Source of the DNA: Peribolospora baueri | Lineage: Eukaryota; Basidiomycota; Peribolosporomycetes; Peribolosporales; Peribolosporaceae | Direction of reading: 5' to 3' | DNA length: 64,000 nt | Assembly (NCBI GenBank): GCA_029717555.1 | Contig: JAMDHS010000064.1 | Coordinates: 57,365 to 121,364 of the forward strand | Shown here: piece by piece, positions 24,711 through 36,400 of the stretch | Numbering within the stretch: the stretch's first letter is position 1 | How the letters are laid out: every line of letters begins with the position of its first letter | Made by a program: the position numbers and the translations under genes | The notes under the pieces: generated by a model | The model's input: only the letters and a program-made list of their open reading frames with translations | Database searches by the model: none | Told to the model about the DNA's origin: nothing

Positions 24711-25841
24711 GCCAACTGGGTGTCAGGCTGTGTCTCGCCATCGCCATTCGAGCAGGCAGTGCTGTGCCACACTCACAGGTACAGGGATGGCGCCGTTGGA
24801 CGTGTGCCGTTGAGGCTCGCTCGGCCGTCTTCCATGACCGCCCTTGAGCTTACCCCAGACGCTGCCAATGTTCTCGAACACGCTTCCCGTCTTCTTGTCC
24901 CGGTGTTCCCTGGCCGCCTTGCAGGCCTTGTCCCTGCGGCGGAGAGGGACGGAGGGACGGTCGTCGAAGGAGGAGGCGGAGGGGCTGACCTGCACGCTCC
25001 ACACGCTCTCCGCGTCGCTCTTGTCGGCAGCCCTGGCCTTGCCCTTGGTTTTGTCGTCCCTGCGGGTGACGACGAACCGAGGGCTTGGGGGTCGGTGGCT
25101 GACGACCTGGGGGGGGACCCAGGGTTGGGAGAGGGTGGACAGGCTGAGGCTGGCGCTGCTCGAGTTGCGCTGATGACCGACGTCGGAGACGCTCGACAGG
25201 CTGGTCGTGCTGGTCGACCGTCCACCGACGGCGGAGATGGGGCTGGGCAGAGTGCGGGCGGGGTTGGCAGAAACGGGGCTGGGGACCGAGGGCACGGAGG
25301 TGGCGGAGACGGGGGAGAGCTGATCGTGATGGTAGGGCGAGGCGGCGCCGGACGACGGGGTGGAGGAGGTAGGCTGGGAAGAGGAAAGGATGCTGAGCGT
25401 CGGGGCGGAGGAGGTGGGCGTGGGCGTGGGGCCGAGAGTGAGCGAGCCAGTGGAAGGCATCGTCCGAAGCGGTCTGACCTGGTCGAAGGACTGGGAAGAA
25501 GCGGAGCGCGGGCCCATGGGCCGTACGGTGGGCGTGGGCGAATTATGAGCGTCCCTCGCGTCGAGGGGGAACGTGCCGGGGATCGCCTTGCCGGCGGCCC
25601 AGCCGGACAGTCGGCTTTCGTCGTCGACCCAAAAGCTCCTATCCGATGGGAGGACGTTTGCGTTTGCGTTTGCGCTGGCCGACTCGCCGTCACTGCTTGT
25701 CCCTGCGGCGCCTCCCGTTCCTGGTCTGGCGCGGCCGGTGGGGAGGGAGGGCGAGCTGAAGGGGAGGATCGAAAGGGAGGCGTCCATGGCGTCCAACATC
25801 AGAGAGTTGGGCTTTGGAGGCAGGACGGGGGCAACGGACAT
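19675..25841 (-). CDS. BCK1: MAPKKK of the cell-wall-integrity pathway (BCK1/Mkh1 type)
   Basis: Six exons on the minus strand: 25841-24777, 24611-23882, 23759-20847, 20746-20073, 19972-19820, 19725-19675; 1,861 aa with phase kept throughout. The N-terminal third is Ser/Pro-rich. Residues about 463-545 form a glycine-rich tract. A Ras-association-like segment typical of fungal BCK1 homologues spans about 548-655 (VVDVTGLNEARAIKEKMF to FFVKRM). A long Pro-rich linker follows. The kinase domain is at about 1570-1845: glycine loop GKGSFGQVYLA, MLAVKQV, HRDLKADNILVD, DFGISKR and WMAPEVV. The last exon encodes only 16 residues (ending KLAKIVNQK). Expected role: acts below PKC1 and above the MKK-SLT2 kinases. 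The start at 25841 is the first ATG of the long open exon; upstream frame has no ATG. Confidence 0.93.
24640..24707. repeat. GA/CT dinucleotide repeat inside BCK1 intron 1
   Basis: About 68 bases of nearly pure GA on the plus strand, so CT in the transcript. It lies in intron 24612-24776 and ends about 28 nt before the 3' splice site, making it part of the polypyrimidine region. Confidence 0.9.
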
Positions 25842-26477
25842 GCCAATCGCATGGACGACGGGGCGTGAGGGGTTGGAAGAGGTGGACGTCCGTCGCCGCG
25901 GACGGCGGTGCGAAGAGGTGGACGGCCGCGCTGGTTTGTCGGGGCTGGTGGAAGGGTGTGCGGGGGAAAGAGGGAGTCGGGGAAAGGGGAGGTGGTCGTG
26001 GAGAGGGTGCAAAGGGACGGATCAATGCGATCTGGTTGTCGTCGTTGGATTTCTTTGTTTTTTTTTTTTTCTCTCCTTTACTCTGGCGCTGAGGATCGTG
26101 GTCTGTGGGGTGGCCGACAGGCGACGACGAGGGGCGGCGGAGGGGTGCGGAAGAGAGGCGAAGAGAAAGAGGGGAAGAGAACGAAGGAGGAAGGAGGGGG
26201 CGACGTGGGCGCCTTGACGATGGGAGGCGGACGAGGTGGTGGTGGTGGTGGTAGTAGTAGATGGTGGTCGTCGTCGTCGTCGTGAATGTATGCGTGGATG
26301 GTGGTGGAGCGAAAAGACGCGTCGGCGGCGGATCGACGGGAAGTTGGATTCCAGTCTTAACAACACCGGACGGACAGACAGTGTGCGCGCAGGTCCACCC
26401 CTTTTTTTTTTCTTTTAAGAGGTTCGATACCACAGTCTCAACGCGGCCGCGCGCGCCGCGCGCGTCTCGTATATTAT
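25842..26477. other. Upstream region of the BCK1-type gene
   Basis: About 640 bases, strongly purine-rich on the plus strand (C/T-rich in the transcript sense), as expected of a long leader. It includes GTG/GTA and CGT trinucleotide runs near 26236-26283, a T-run near 26402-26412, and a GC-alternating stretch (26443-26463) followed by an AT-rich patch. No gene seen. Confidence 0.5.
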
Positions 26478-28012
26478 TTAGATCACAGCTGGACACCACC
26501 CAAACAAGACCTCCTCCCGCCCTTGCAGTCTTCCATATGTGGGGTCTCCCGGGAAGACGCAAGCGTGCAAAAGGGCGCGCTGGTACGAGAGCGGCAGGCG
26601 GGCGAAGCCCTCGACCCTCGCGCCCCACCTGTCGAGGACCTTCTTTTGGTCCGCTTGGGGGCATCGGTGTGCGCGGCCTTTGCCGGCCTTGACGGCGACG
26701 GCGCTCAGGTCACAAGGGGGCACACCACGACAGGTCACCCACATCGGCTCAACGCTGAGCACCGTAGCTGAGCCGGGGAAGAGATTTCCAGCCAAGGCCA
26801 AGATCCGACGGTCGATGAGGCCCGACGAGGCCGTTTCCGGATCCGGCCGTCCTGCGCGCGCCTGGGCGAGGACGTCGTTGCGCTCGGTGGACGACAAGAA
26901 GGTCGCGGCCGATGCAGACCTCAACGCCCGCGCGATGCCGTTGTCGAGGGCCTTTGGGCCGTGGACGGCGTGTGCGGCCAGGTCGTGCGCGTAGATGGCG
27001 GGCTCGACCGAGACGCCGGGGGCCTTGGTCGCCGTGACAAGCCTCACAGGGGTCGACCGCGGGAAGCGGTGCCTGGTGTTGCGCGTCCCAAGCTCCTGCT
27101 GCCTGTACGAGGCGCAATGGAAGGAGAGGATGGAGCATCGCTCCTTGAGACGATTTTCGGACCGGGGCATGGCGGCGAGCGCCTCCATGGCCGCGACGGA
27201 ATCCTGAGTGCTCGTCCAGGCAAGCAGGTCCACTTCGCGAGCCTCCCGTCGAGCCTCCCGTGTCACCAAGTAACCCTCTCTCATGCGATTCATGCGGTTC
27301 TCCCAGCCTTCCGGGTCTTCGACGGCGGCGGCACCGCTGTTCTCGCCGCCAACGGAACGAATCAGATTCGTTCCTCCAGCTATGCCAACCGGACGTGCCC
27401 ACGGGCTTCCTCGTCGGAGCTGGCACATTCGAAGGCAGGCCCGATCGGACGTCGTCCTCGTGGGCTGCGACCAGAGCGTCCGCTTGTGTCCGCCTTTCGG
27501 CAGACTCGGGTGCCCCGATAGCCCGCATCGCACCCATTTTTGCTGTGCAGAGGTCCATCTATTAGTCCAGCCCGCCACTCGTGGCTCGACGAGAAACCAG
27601 GGGCTTACTTCTTTGGACCCGGGTCGACGCTTGCTCCGAGTGCTGAGCACGGCGAGGATCGACGCTCGGCCCGTCAGCGACGGCTTGCTCTCCACCCGCG
27701 GCGACGCTCCGCCTTCAAGCATGCGAAGGCTCCGGAGCGGTGACGCAATGCGGTCAATCTGCAAAAAAGGGCCACGTGTCAGCGTAAGCGACACGAAATG
27801 GACACTGTTCGCAAGCTACACACCTCCGCCTTGGTCTCCTCCAGCAGGCTCTCTAGGCCAATCTGCCGACACTCTTCCTCGACGTCGGCGCGCAGCTTCT
27901 GACCTGAGCGCGACGACCGATCGAGAGGGCCGTTCCCCGAGACGACGCGCTCTGCCAGCACTCGCTTGAGTTGGACGAGATACAAGAGTTTGTATCTCCC
28001 CGGCGCGAGCAC
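26478..28012 (-). CDS. Unrecognised multi-exon gene, paralogue copy A (limits uncertain)
   Basis: I do not recognise this protein. Coding character and clean splice sites support exons at about 28012-27824 (PGRYKLLYLVQLKRVLAE), 27758-27609 (starting IDRIASP) and 27558 downward (MDLCTAKMGAMRAIG), separated by 65-nt and 50-nt introns in phase. After about 27410 the coding signal moves to another frame (ENSGAAAVEDPEGWENRM), which needs a further intron or marks a frameshift. A segment RRILALAGNLFPGSAT ends at a splice donor at 26762; a final segment begins KVLDRWGARVEGFA. I cannot fix the start or the stop. Parts resemble the neighbours at 28128-29885 and 30686-30907, so this is one of a tandem set. 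It may be active or decaying. Confidence 0.4.
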
Positions 28013-28127
28013 AGTATTTGATGCACCCCGCGTGGAATGTTAACAGCAGCAGCGTGTAGCTGCCGCCGACACGAACAACAGCGAGGTTACCCGCGTCCGT
28101 GAGGAAGCCCGAGGGGTTCAGAGAGCT

Positions 28128-29885
28128 CTAGGCTGGCATCCGGGAGCGAAGTGTCGCGGCCGCCTCGTCGCCGACAGCGTCGTAGCCGTCCAGGACCTGT
28201 GACAAGAGAAGGCGGTTGACCTATTTAACTGGAAAGTGTTAGTGACGCTAGGCAGATGTTCGTCGCGATCGCGCAAGGAGGAGTACCTTGGTCGCCATTG
28301 CTGTCACGATGACCGGCTGGACGATCGCGAGGTACCTCGTGAGGAAGTGGACCGCCGTGTCTAGATGGTTAGGGCTGTAAAAAAGATGGACACCATCAGC
28401 ACCGGCTGAAATTGAAAGTACAATCGCTACTGGCGGGTTAAAAGAAAGAAAGCCTCAGCTCGGGCCCACGCACTCGAAGCAGAGGGGCCAGAGATCCACG
28501 AAAGGGCCTCGGAAAGTGGTGAGGAAGTCGAGGCTCTCTTCCCGTCGGAGGGCCTCATCCGGAAGGCATCTTGCGTGTGCGCCAATTTGCCATTTCGATC
28601 CTGGGAACCATCCAGAAGTTTAAAACGTCGGTTAGAGCGCATCAAGCAACGGTACGGTCGCAGAACCGAGTCGAACAAGCTCACCTCGGTCCCGACCCCG
28701 CACACGGGCCTCAGAACGAGGTCTTGCCGACCAGGTTCTCCAGCGTGGCATCCTTCCCAAGGAGCAGGCTGAGGACTTTCCCGTGCTGGTCAAAGGCAAA
28801 CGCGGAGGCGTTCGTAATCACCGTTTGCAGCCCGAGAGACACGGAAGAGCTTGTCAACCTCTTCCCTGCGCAGATCCAGCTCGTCACTGGGAACAGACTC
28901 GGTGAAGAGGGCCTGCTGGCCTTTGAGGATCTGAATCAGATAAATCGGCGGGGATTAAGCTGGGAGTTGGCAGTGGCCGATACAAACCGGCTCACCTTGT
29001 CTCGCAACTGCATAGCAGCTTCTGAGAGACCCAGTCGCCCTCCTCTATGCCGCCCGGGGCCGAGTTTAAGGCCGTCTGGCCGGCGGTATCGATGAGGAAA
29101 GCCTCGACGCACCCAACGTCCCTCGAAGCGAGTCGGAACATTTGCAGGGGCGTCAGAGGACTAGGAGAGTCGGCGTTTGGAGCGTTCACGGGAAACGCCA
29201 ATTCGGAAAACTCCCAGCATTCCCAGCCTGACCAGCCGCCGGAGACTTTCGCAAAGTTTGCCAGACGGGTTTGCATGGCGTGTTGCGAGTCCATTTCGAG
29301 GCGGTGGAGGGGGCTTCCAGCTAGAAAATATCCAAAAAGCCGTCAAAATTTGCAAACAGAGGCCGTCAGAGTCTAAAGCGCATGCATATACTGAAGAAGC
29401 CGAGCTGCGCATACACGCACCGACCGTCGTTCCAATAGATGCGCATGAAACGTGGTCTTCCCGCCCGCACGAGTTGTCCAAGACGTCCCAGACGGGGGCC
29501 GACCGGGCAAAGTCCGCACAATAACGGGCGTCGTAGCGTGTCAACGCTTCACGAAAGTCTTGCTGCGTGAAGCGTTTAACGCGCACATAGAATCGAGCGG
29601 GCGTCCAGCCAGGGCCTGGAGTGTGGCGACTGTGTTGGCATGCCCGAGGATGAGCCTGTCGGTGTCGGTATGTGACGGCGCTTTCCTTTACTTGCGGGCG
29701 CGCCTGGAGCAGACCATCTCGTAGAGAGACGCTCTCCTGTCAAGCAGCGTCTGCCGTTCCCGGAGCTCGGCGAGCTTGGCGTCTCTCCAGAAGGAGAGCC
29801 GAGCTTGCGCATTTAGAGCGAGGTTGGCGTCGTCGGTGTCGATCCTGCACCTCTTCGAGATGCGAGAGACGGAATTGAAGCAGTC
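28128..29885 (-). CDS. Unrecognised multi-exon gene, paralogue copy B (5' limit uncertain)
   Basis: The end is well supported: exon 28374-28287 (NHLDTAVHFLTRYLAIVQ) joins in phase to exon 28196-28128, which starts VLDGYDAVGDEAA and stops at TAG 28128-28130. Upstream coding islands on the same strand, in changing frames as expected of short exons, are CLPDEALRREESLDFL (about 28460-28570), SVPSDELDLRREEVDKLF (about 28840-28910), TPLQMFRLASRDVGCVEAFL (about 29100-29160, faintly ankyrin-like), RYDARYCADFARSAPVWD (about 29490-29550) and AQARLSFWRDAKLAELRE (about 29770-29825). I could not join all of these without a break, so either several introns or lesions remain unresolved. The C-terminal KVLD...A block resembles the end of copy A. 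Function unknown. Confidence 0.45.
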
Positions 29886-30214
29886 TGGAAGGAAAAAAAG
29901 TGAGTATATGCGCAGAAGTACTTAGTTTTCTGACGACCGACGACCGGTTCCGACGGTCTCACGTACAAAGTCGGTCGCGTTAGCGTCCTAGAGGCTGTAA
30001 AGTCACTGAAAACAAAGGATTTTCGGCCGTCTGGTCAACGGAGCGTTATAGGAGGGAGCGGTGTGAGTGAGGTCAGCGTACAGGTGAGAAGGAGTATACC
30101 GCTCAAGGGAACACGGTGAGGCACTCGTAACGTATGTTAGAGGAGGTACGAGTGAAATCAGAACGAGGTCGTGGTAGGAGAACAAGCCGTCGGTCCCAAT
30201 AGGCCTCTGCAAGG

Positions 30215-30228
30215 GCGCCTTTTATGGA
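30215..30228 (-). promoter_or_regulatory. TATA-like element upstream of copy B
   Basis: The minus strand reads CCATAAAAGGCGCC, about 330 bases above the first coding island of copy B. A second TATA-like site lies further upstream. Either could serve the gene; which one is inference. Confidence 0.35.
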
Positions 30229-30516
30229 GCGCCGCCTAGGGTCGGACACTCTAGCGTGGCTGCCGGCCGCGCGTCGCGTCGCGTTTTTTGTGGAAGGTAT
30301 CGGCGCGTCGCGATGAGAGTCGATGTCGTAGACGGTGTAAGGGGTCATGTTGGGAACGCGCGGGCTCCAGGTGTTCAGCGGTGATAACAGGGTGAATACG
30401 GAGATGAGGAGGAAGACAGAGGAGATAGGCGTGGGGGCCAACTTTCGTCAATAGGGACCATCGCGCTGACGACCGATCTTGGTAGAAGGTTAAACGACAG
30501 CCGGAGGGAGAGATTT

Positions 30517-30527
30517 GGATATATATG
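30517..30527 (-). promoter_or_regulatory. TATA box candidate
   Basis: The minus strand reads GCATATATATCC, unusual in this GC-rich window. Downstream lie an ATG (30461) with only a short frame and, in another frame, a hydrophobic stretch (FLLISVFTLLSPL). This suggests a transcript start for copy B or for a broken secreted-protein gene. Confidence 0.4.
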
Positions 30528-30685
30528 CTTTGTCGCCGGGTTGGAGGGTAAAAGGAGAGCGAGATTAGTTGTAGATGTCTCGGAATGCGGAGGTCTGGTG
30601 CCACCAAGCGGTGTCGGCCTCGCCCTCGGCCGCGACTTGGTCTTTGGGGCTCCTCCATCTCCGTCGTCGGCCTCGTCGACCGCCC

Positions 30686-30907
30686 TTAGCATTGGACCTT
30701 TGAGGCCCATACAAGAGCTAGATGTCCTCGGGTAGCGGTCGCTCCGTTCCAGAATCGCCTCGTAGGGCTTGCTCGACGGCTGATCACCGTTGCCGACATG
30801 TAGAAAACGTTCTTGGCCAAGGCCACAATTCGGTGGTCGCGCCGGTCGGCGAGGGTTTCGCCTGCTTCGACCCGAACGGCACGTCGGCATTTGTTAGCTG
30901 TCGTCAA
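30686..30907 (-). pseudogene. Paralogue fragment, copy C
   Basis: The minus strand encodes ETLADRRDHRIVALAKNVF followed by YMSAT and a GT donor at 30787. This matches copy A segment LIDRRILALAGNLF..GSAT, which also ends with codons Ala-Thr (ACG) immediately before a GTG donor. Nothing upstream or downstream continues the resemblance convincingly, so I call it a fragment. Confidence 0.45.
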
Positions 30908-31816
30908 TATACTGAATGTAGACTCGCCATATGTATAGAATATGATGTACAGAATATGGGGGTACGCAGCGTAGAGACAGACACACAGAGAGAGAGCCAG
31001 TCGGTACGGTCAGTCCAGCTCGAGGGCTTCGAACGACGTCCATGCGCACCGCTCTGAAGGGCTGGGAATGCGAAAGCTGGTTCGCGACTTTGAAAGGGGG
31101 AGCCGCGAGCCGCTCGGACCGACCGTTCAGTTTTACGTTGGGCGAGAAGGGCTAACGAGCGAGCGAGCGGGCGCCGGGGGGCGGCGCGTTCGACGACCGC
31201 GCCGTCTACTCCGAGTTCTATCGCCCGCGGACGCAGACGGACACCACGCCCCTTCTTTGCCCCGTAGACTCGTCCCCCAATAGGGTTTCGTGTTGTCGTC
31301 CATTCGTCGACGATCGAGTTCAAGGCAGATCGCGCCATTATGTTCCGCTCCCTTCTCACCATTTCACTTTCGGTTGCTCGGCGGAGATCGGTCCCCGTCG
31401 TTTGTGCGCGCATGTCGGGATCCCTCCCCTCTGGAAGCCTTGGGGTTACCGCTCCTACAGTCGAACAGCCCTGCCCAGCCGCCGCGGGGGTTTTGGGAAA
31501 GGCTGGAGGCGTCCAGCATCGTACATGCTATGCTGTCTGGAGGCATATTGGCAAATAGGATTATGCGAGGTCAGAGTGTTTTGTCGTCCGTCTCTCCCTC
31601 CCGCCCCCGCCTAGGCCTCCGTGCTGCGGCACCCGATCACGTCCTGCCGCAGCCGGCCCAGCCTGCACGACCGATCATCACACGTCCGGAAGACGTTGCT
31701 CTCGACGATCCCCCGATCCGGTCGGGTCGGTCAGGTCAGCTGGAGACTAATAGATAGATGGCCGTCTGTCGACCACTCATTGACCACCACCACCACCAAC
31801 AACACAACCACCACCC
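30908..31816. other. Region upstream of MED6, no gene supported
   Basis: About 900 bases. An ATG at 31340 opens a 72-codon plus-strand frame beginning MFRSLLTISLSVARRRS, which could be a short leader-bearing protein or the first exon of something, but no partner exon was found. The stretch 30900-30990 is AT-rich. The MED6 promoter lies in the last few hundred bases. Confidence 0.4.
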
Positions 31817-33217
31817 ATGGACAGCCAGGACCTGTCGCGCATCGTCTTCAGAGACCCAGAGGGCCTCCAGGTGAGTCGTCAACCCAAGCGAGCCGCCATC
31901 CATAGCCCAGCCAAGCTTAACCCACTTCAACACCCCCTCCTCCTACCCAGCGTCTCGGCGGCACCCTCACCGCGAACAACGCCCTGGACTACTTCATGGG
32001 CTCGCCCTTCTACGACCGTCAGAGCTCGAACCAGGTGCTGAGGATGCAGATGCAGTTCAGCGGCGGCATGCTCGAGAGGGACGAAGCGGAGGAGCTCTGC
32101 CAGTGCGTCCCCCTCATCCTCTCCGTTCGTCCGTCTGTCTCGTCTCTTCCGTCGCTCTGATCATCGGTCCCCTCCTTCGCCGGCCTCGTCCAGGCGTTTC
32201 ACCGGTATCGAGTTTGCCCTCGTCCACGCCCGTCCGCCCACGCTCTTTGTCATCCAGAAGAGGGACAGGAAGAGCCCCACGCAAGGTGTGCCGACCAACG
32301 AACAGTCCGCCGTCGTCCCACATCCAAACCCCCGCTTTCGTTGACATATTGTCCCCGCTTCTCCTTCAGCAAATCCGCTACAGGCGTACTACATTCTGAA
32401 CGGCAATATCTACCAGGCGCCCGACCTGTACTCTCTCTTGTCCAGCAGACTCGTCAGTCCCTCCCTCCCTCTCGCCACGCGTACGGTACGACGCTCACAA
32501 CGTTTTTCTTCTTTCCATCCTAACTCTCCCCCGCCCCGGATGCAGCACACCACGGTCCACTCTCTCACCTCCTCCCTCAACGCTTTGCGCGACTCCAAGC
32601 CCGACTTCTCCCCGCGGACAGGCTACCGGTGGCGGTACAAGCTCCCGGATGACGTCGCGCAGGCCACCGACAAGGACGACGAGCGGGCGAGTCCGCGTAA
32701 ACGTCCCAAGCGAGCGTCTCAGACTCCGGGGCAAGGACGAGGAGGCGATGACGTGGGCAATGTTGACGACGACGATGACAACGACGACGACAACGACGGG
32801 ACAGCCGACGGCGACCGAAATCGATCGGCGGTCAGCTTGTTACCCCTCTTCAATGCCCTCCAGAGCGCTAACGCCGCCGCGCTCGCTCGAGCGGCCGCGG
32901 AGGCGAGACCTCCCTCGCCTTCCCTGCCGGGGACGACCGAGCGCGATGGTCGACCGCCGCCGACGAGGACGACGACCAGTCGACCCGTCGCGACTCCCGC
33001 CTCCACGCCCGGTACGACTACGGGCGCGGGCGCGACCGCGGCCAACGCGGAGCAGCCAAGCAAATCGGTCGCCGCGTCCGGCGTCAGCGTCGGCGCTGGT
33101 GTTGGTGTTGGGATGAAGAGGAAGAGGGGAAAGAGCAAGACGCCCAAAGCTTCCACGCCTGCTACGACCATCAGCGGCGGCGGCGGCGGCGGCGGCGGGT
33201 CGGGCGGATCTTCTTAA
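31817..33217 (+). CDS. MED6: Mediator complex subunit 6
   Basis: Head-module subunit of Mediator, which links activators to RNA polymerase II. Five exons: 31817-31870, 31951-32102, 32194-32285, 32370-32452, 32546-33217; 350 aa. The family core is plain: NALDYFMGSPFYDRQSSNQ, then LERDEAEELCQ, RFTGIEFALVHA..LFVIQKRDR, then YYILNGNIYQAPDLYSLL. The motif FYDRQSSNQ is diagnostic. Donors include the less common GTGCGT, GTGTGC and GTCAGT; all junction phases agree. The last exon carries the conserved HTTVHSLTSSL helix and then a long low-complexity tail: basic (SPRKRPKR), Asp/Asn-rich, Ala-rich, and finally a glycine run from a CGG repeat (33174-33196). The tail is longer than in most homologues. 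Confidence 0.95.
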
Positions 33218-33441
33218 AAACGACACGACCGACCGTCCGTCCGTCCGTCCGAACGACGCCAATGGTTTTTCTGCGATGCGGTTAAATTTTTTGTTGTGCT
33301 GTATGAACGCATCTGTACTAGTATACAATGCATCCACGCCTCGGTATACCCCCCCCACAAACGCCCACCCACAGGGGCGGCTCACCTGACCTGATTTGGC
33401 CTCATCTGGCTTGGCCTGGCCTGGCCGCACGCACGCACGCT

Positions 33442-36400
33442 TCACCTCTCCCTCGGCAACGACTCTCCCATCCTCGCCGCCAACGTGCCAGCGGGACCCG
33501 GTCCACCTACCTGAGCCTGAGCTTTGAAGCTCTGGAGAAAGTTCTTGATGAGGCCGTAGTCGACGTCGTCCGGCACGTCCACGTCCGCATCCGCATCCGC
33601 ATCCAGCTCGTCGTCCGGAACCGTCGCGAGCGCTTCTTTGAGCTCCGCATCCATGGCCGCCAGCTCGTCTTCGTCCATCGCGTCGATCGCTTCCTCCATC
33701 GTCCGTCGTCCACCTCCCGACCGCTGCTGCTCCTGCTGCTGCTCCTGCTGCTGCTCCTGCTGGCCCCGCTCAGCCTTCTTACGAGCCAAGTCGGCCTCCA
33801 TCTGATCCATAATCGCGTCAAAAGAGGCGAACCGATCCGAAGAGGCCCCACCGACGTCCGCGCTCGCGCTCGCGCTGGTGCTGGCGCTAACGTTGCTGCT
33901 GGCTTTGGCATTGGACGTCGACGAAACAGCAGAATTCGCGAATCGAACTTTCGGCGATCGTCCTCCCGCACTCGTCATGTCGTCACCTGCCGTCGGCAGT
34001 GGTCGCCCACCAGCAGCGGATGATAGCCTTCCTCCCGCCTCGTCCTTCCTCTCCTTGAGGATTTTCTCAAAGTCCGTGTCGCTGAGTCCCAGAGCTTGAC
34101 GGGCGAACGCGATAAAGTCGTCCATCTCTTCGCCCATGGTTACCAGAAAGCCGTCCCCCTCCTCTTCCTCCTCCTCTTCCGTCCTTCCCTTGGGCGACAT
34201 GTCTGCGACCTTGCCTGAAGCCTGATCTGTGCGACCGCCTTCTGCTTCCTCGAGATCCGAGTCCAATTCGTCGTCCGAAGCCCCATCGAAATGCTGCGGC
34301 TCCAGACGCATCCTCCGCACAGCTCCGGCTTCTGCCTCCGAAGCGAGAGTCGGCGGCGGCCGCTCTTCGGCCTCAGCGGCCACCTGCATCGTCGAATCTT
34401 CCTTCTGACCTTCCGTAGTCGGACGCACGTTTTTCCTCTCCGACGCCTCAAGTGGACTGCTTTTCAGCCCCCATTCGTCTGGTCCTAGCGGTGGCACGAG
34501 GCGATCCATGGCGGCTTGGCGATCTTGTGCGGGAATCAACTCGTCTCCTTCATCGTCAGACTCGATGTCCTCCTCGTCGGAGAACATCTCACTGTGGCGA
34601 GACGACGGAAAGCACGTCCACCCGTCAACAAGGTCTTTCCGTCGAGCGGGGTCACACAAGTTGTCACTCACTCTTCGAATAAGGCACCGCTCTCGGTGCC
34701 TTGCCCTTCAATGAATCGCTCCATCTTCTTCGCGAACCGATCCAAAGTCTCTGCCGCCCGGTTGGCCTCCATCTCTTCGCGCTGCTCCGACGTCATCTCC
34801 GCCCTTTCCTCCCCAGACGCTTGCTGCTCCTGCGAACCGTACCGCTGGGCCAACATGGAGTCTAGTTCCTCGGGCGTGACATTGAGAAAGTCGTCCGAGT
34901 CCTCGTCGCCTGCATCCGCGACGGGCGAAGCTGCCAAAGAGGCGGCAGGGACGGCAGTCGAAGCGAGCAGCCGATCCACGTTCTCCGCAAAGTGCACATT
35001 TCGATGGCTGAAAGAGACCAAGAACGGACAAGAACATTAGCGACAGTGGGAACGGTCGAAAACGTGTGCGAACTACTCACTCCTTCTCCGCCTTTCCTTC
35101 CGCCCCTAGTCGAACTTCCTTCCACTTCTGCGCCGCCTGCGCCTCAAGCTCTCTCCATCGCTGGCTCCCAGAGAGCTCTTTCCCGAAGAAACCGAGTCGC
35201 TGCAGGTCCTCGAGGTACCTGGTGTAGGCGGGGTCAGAGGCAACGTCGCTTCCGGCCTCGGCCCCTTCGAAGAGGCCTGGCGCCCGTTGTTTGGCCTTGC
35301 TGTCCGCATACAGGATCTCAAATCCGCAAGCCTGTCAACGTGATGAAGGTGCAACAAAATTCAAAAAATCAGTTTCATGACGCAGGTCCTGCTGCCGGAG
35401 AAGAAACACGCACGATCTTGCACCCCAAATCCCACCAGACGCCTTCGCGACCCTCCTTCTCAACGTTCCAAAACGGGCCAAAGACTTTGGGCGGATAGAA
35501 ACGCTGTCCCCTCAACTGAGCATACTGCGTCTGGGTCATCTTGACGGTCGTCAAAACGACGGCGGGCTCGCTGTCTGAAGCCCCTTCAGACGATAGTCCT
35601 TGGCGAACAGGAGGAAACCGAGACATCTTTTGCACCGCCTACTCGAAAAAAATTCAACATCCACGGTCAGCAAGGTCCCATAGGAAGCGGTAAACGTGAA
35701 AATACACTCACCCGCAGCTGGAGGGCATCACGACCGTAGAAAGCCTCTGTCGCAGCGGAAATTAGGAACGGGTCCATGTGGAGTAATCGAGCAATATCGA
35801 CCGGAAGGTAGGCTTTTGCTCGATGCAAATGTTCCCTAGCAGCGTCAGGATACCTAGGATCGACGACCAAAGATGCAATAAATAAGAGTGTAACGCGACG
35901 CCCCAGCTAACCGGGGAATGCTCGCATACCTTTCGATCCTAGCAAACGCTACACGCTCGACTTGCTCCGGGGCGAGGGTGTCCGCTGTCTCTTCACGAAC
36001 GTACCGAACGGCCTCATCTCGATGAAGAGAAACGCCACCTTCCTCGTCGGCAACCTCCAGCTCACCGCTCTCATTCTGGCGCAGAGGCGTAGGGGCATCC
36101 GTAGCCCGCTCCGACCTGCAGTCCAAAGGGATGAGGTGAAGCCGACCTTGACGAATCCACACCTACGCGGCCCAGATCCAAATAAAACCAGCGCAGGCTC
36201 AGCCTCCACTTTCACCGTCTCGTTCCGGAACACAGGTGGAGACGTGAGCTGCTCACTCGGTTATCGACATTCTCTGGCGTTACCCATTTCGGCAAGACGT
36301 CCGCCGCCTCGATGAGAAGGAATTGACCGTCGGAATCCTGGGCGCTGAAGACGTGTGAATGGAAACGATGGTCAGCGCGAGCTGCGCGACATATGGATAC

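Noticed and set aside
26421-26431. GGTTCGATACC, resembling a tRNA B box
   Set aside because: No matching A box or foldable cloverleaf upstream; a T-run lies inside the would-be tRNA.
31340-31558. 72-codon frame beginning MFRSLLTISLSVARRRS
   Set aside because: True ATG, but no partner exon, motif or length argument; left as unannotated possibility.
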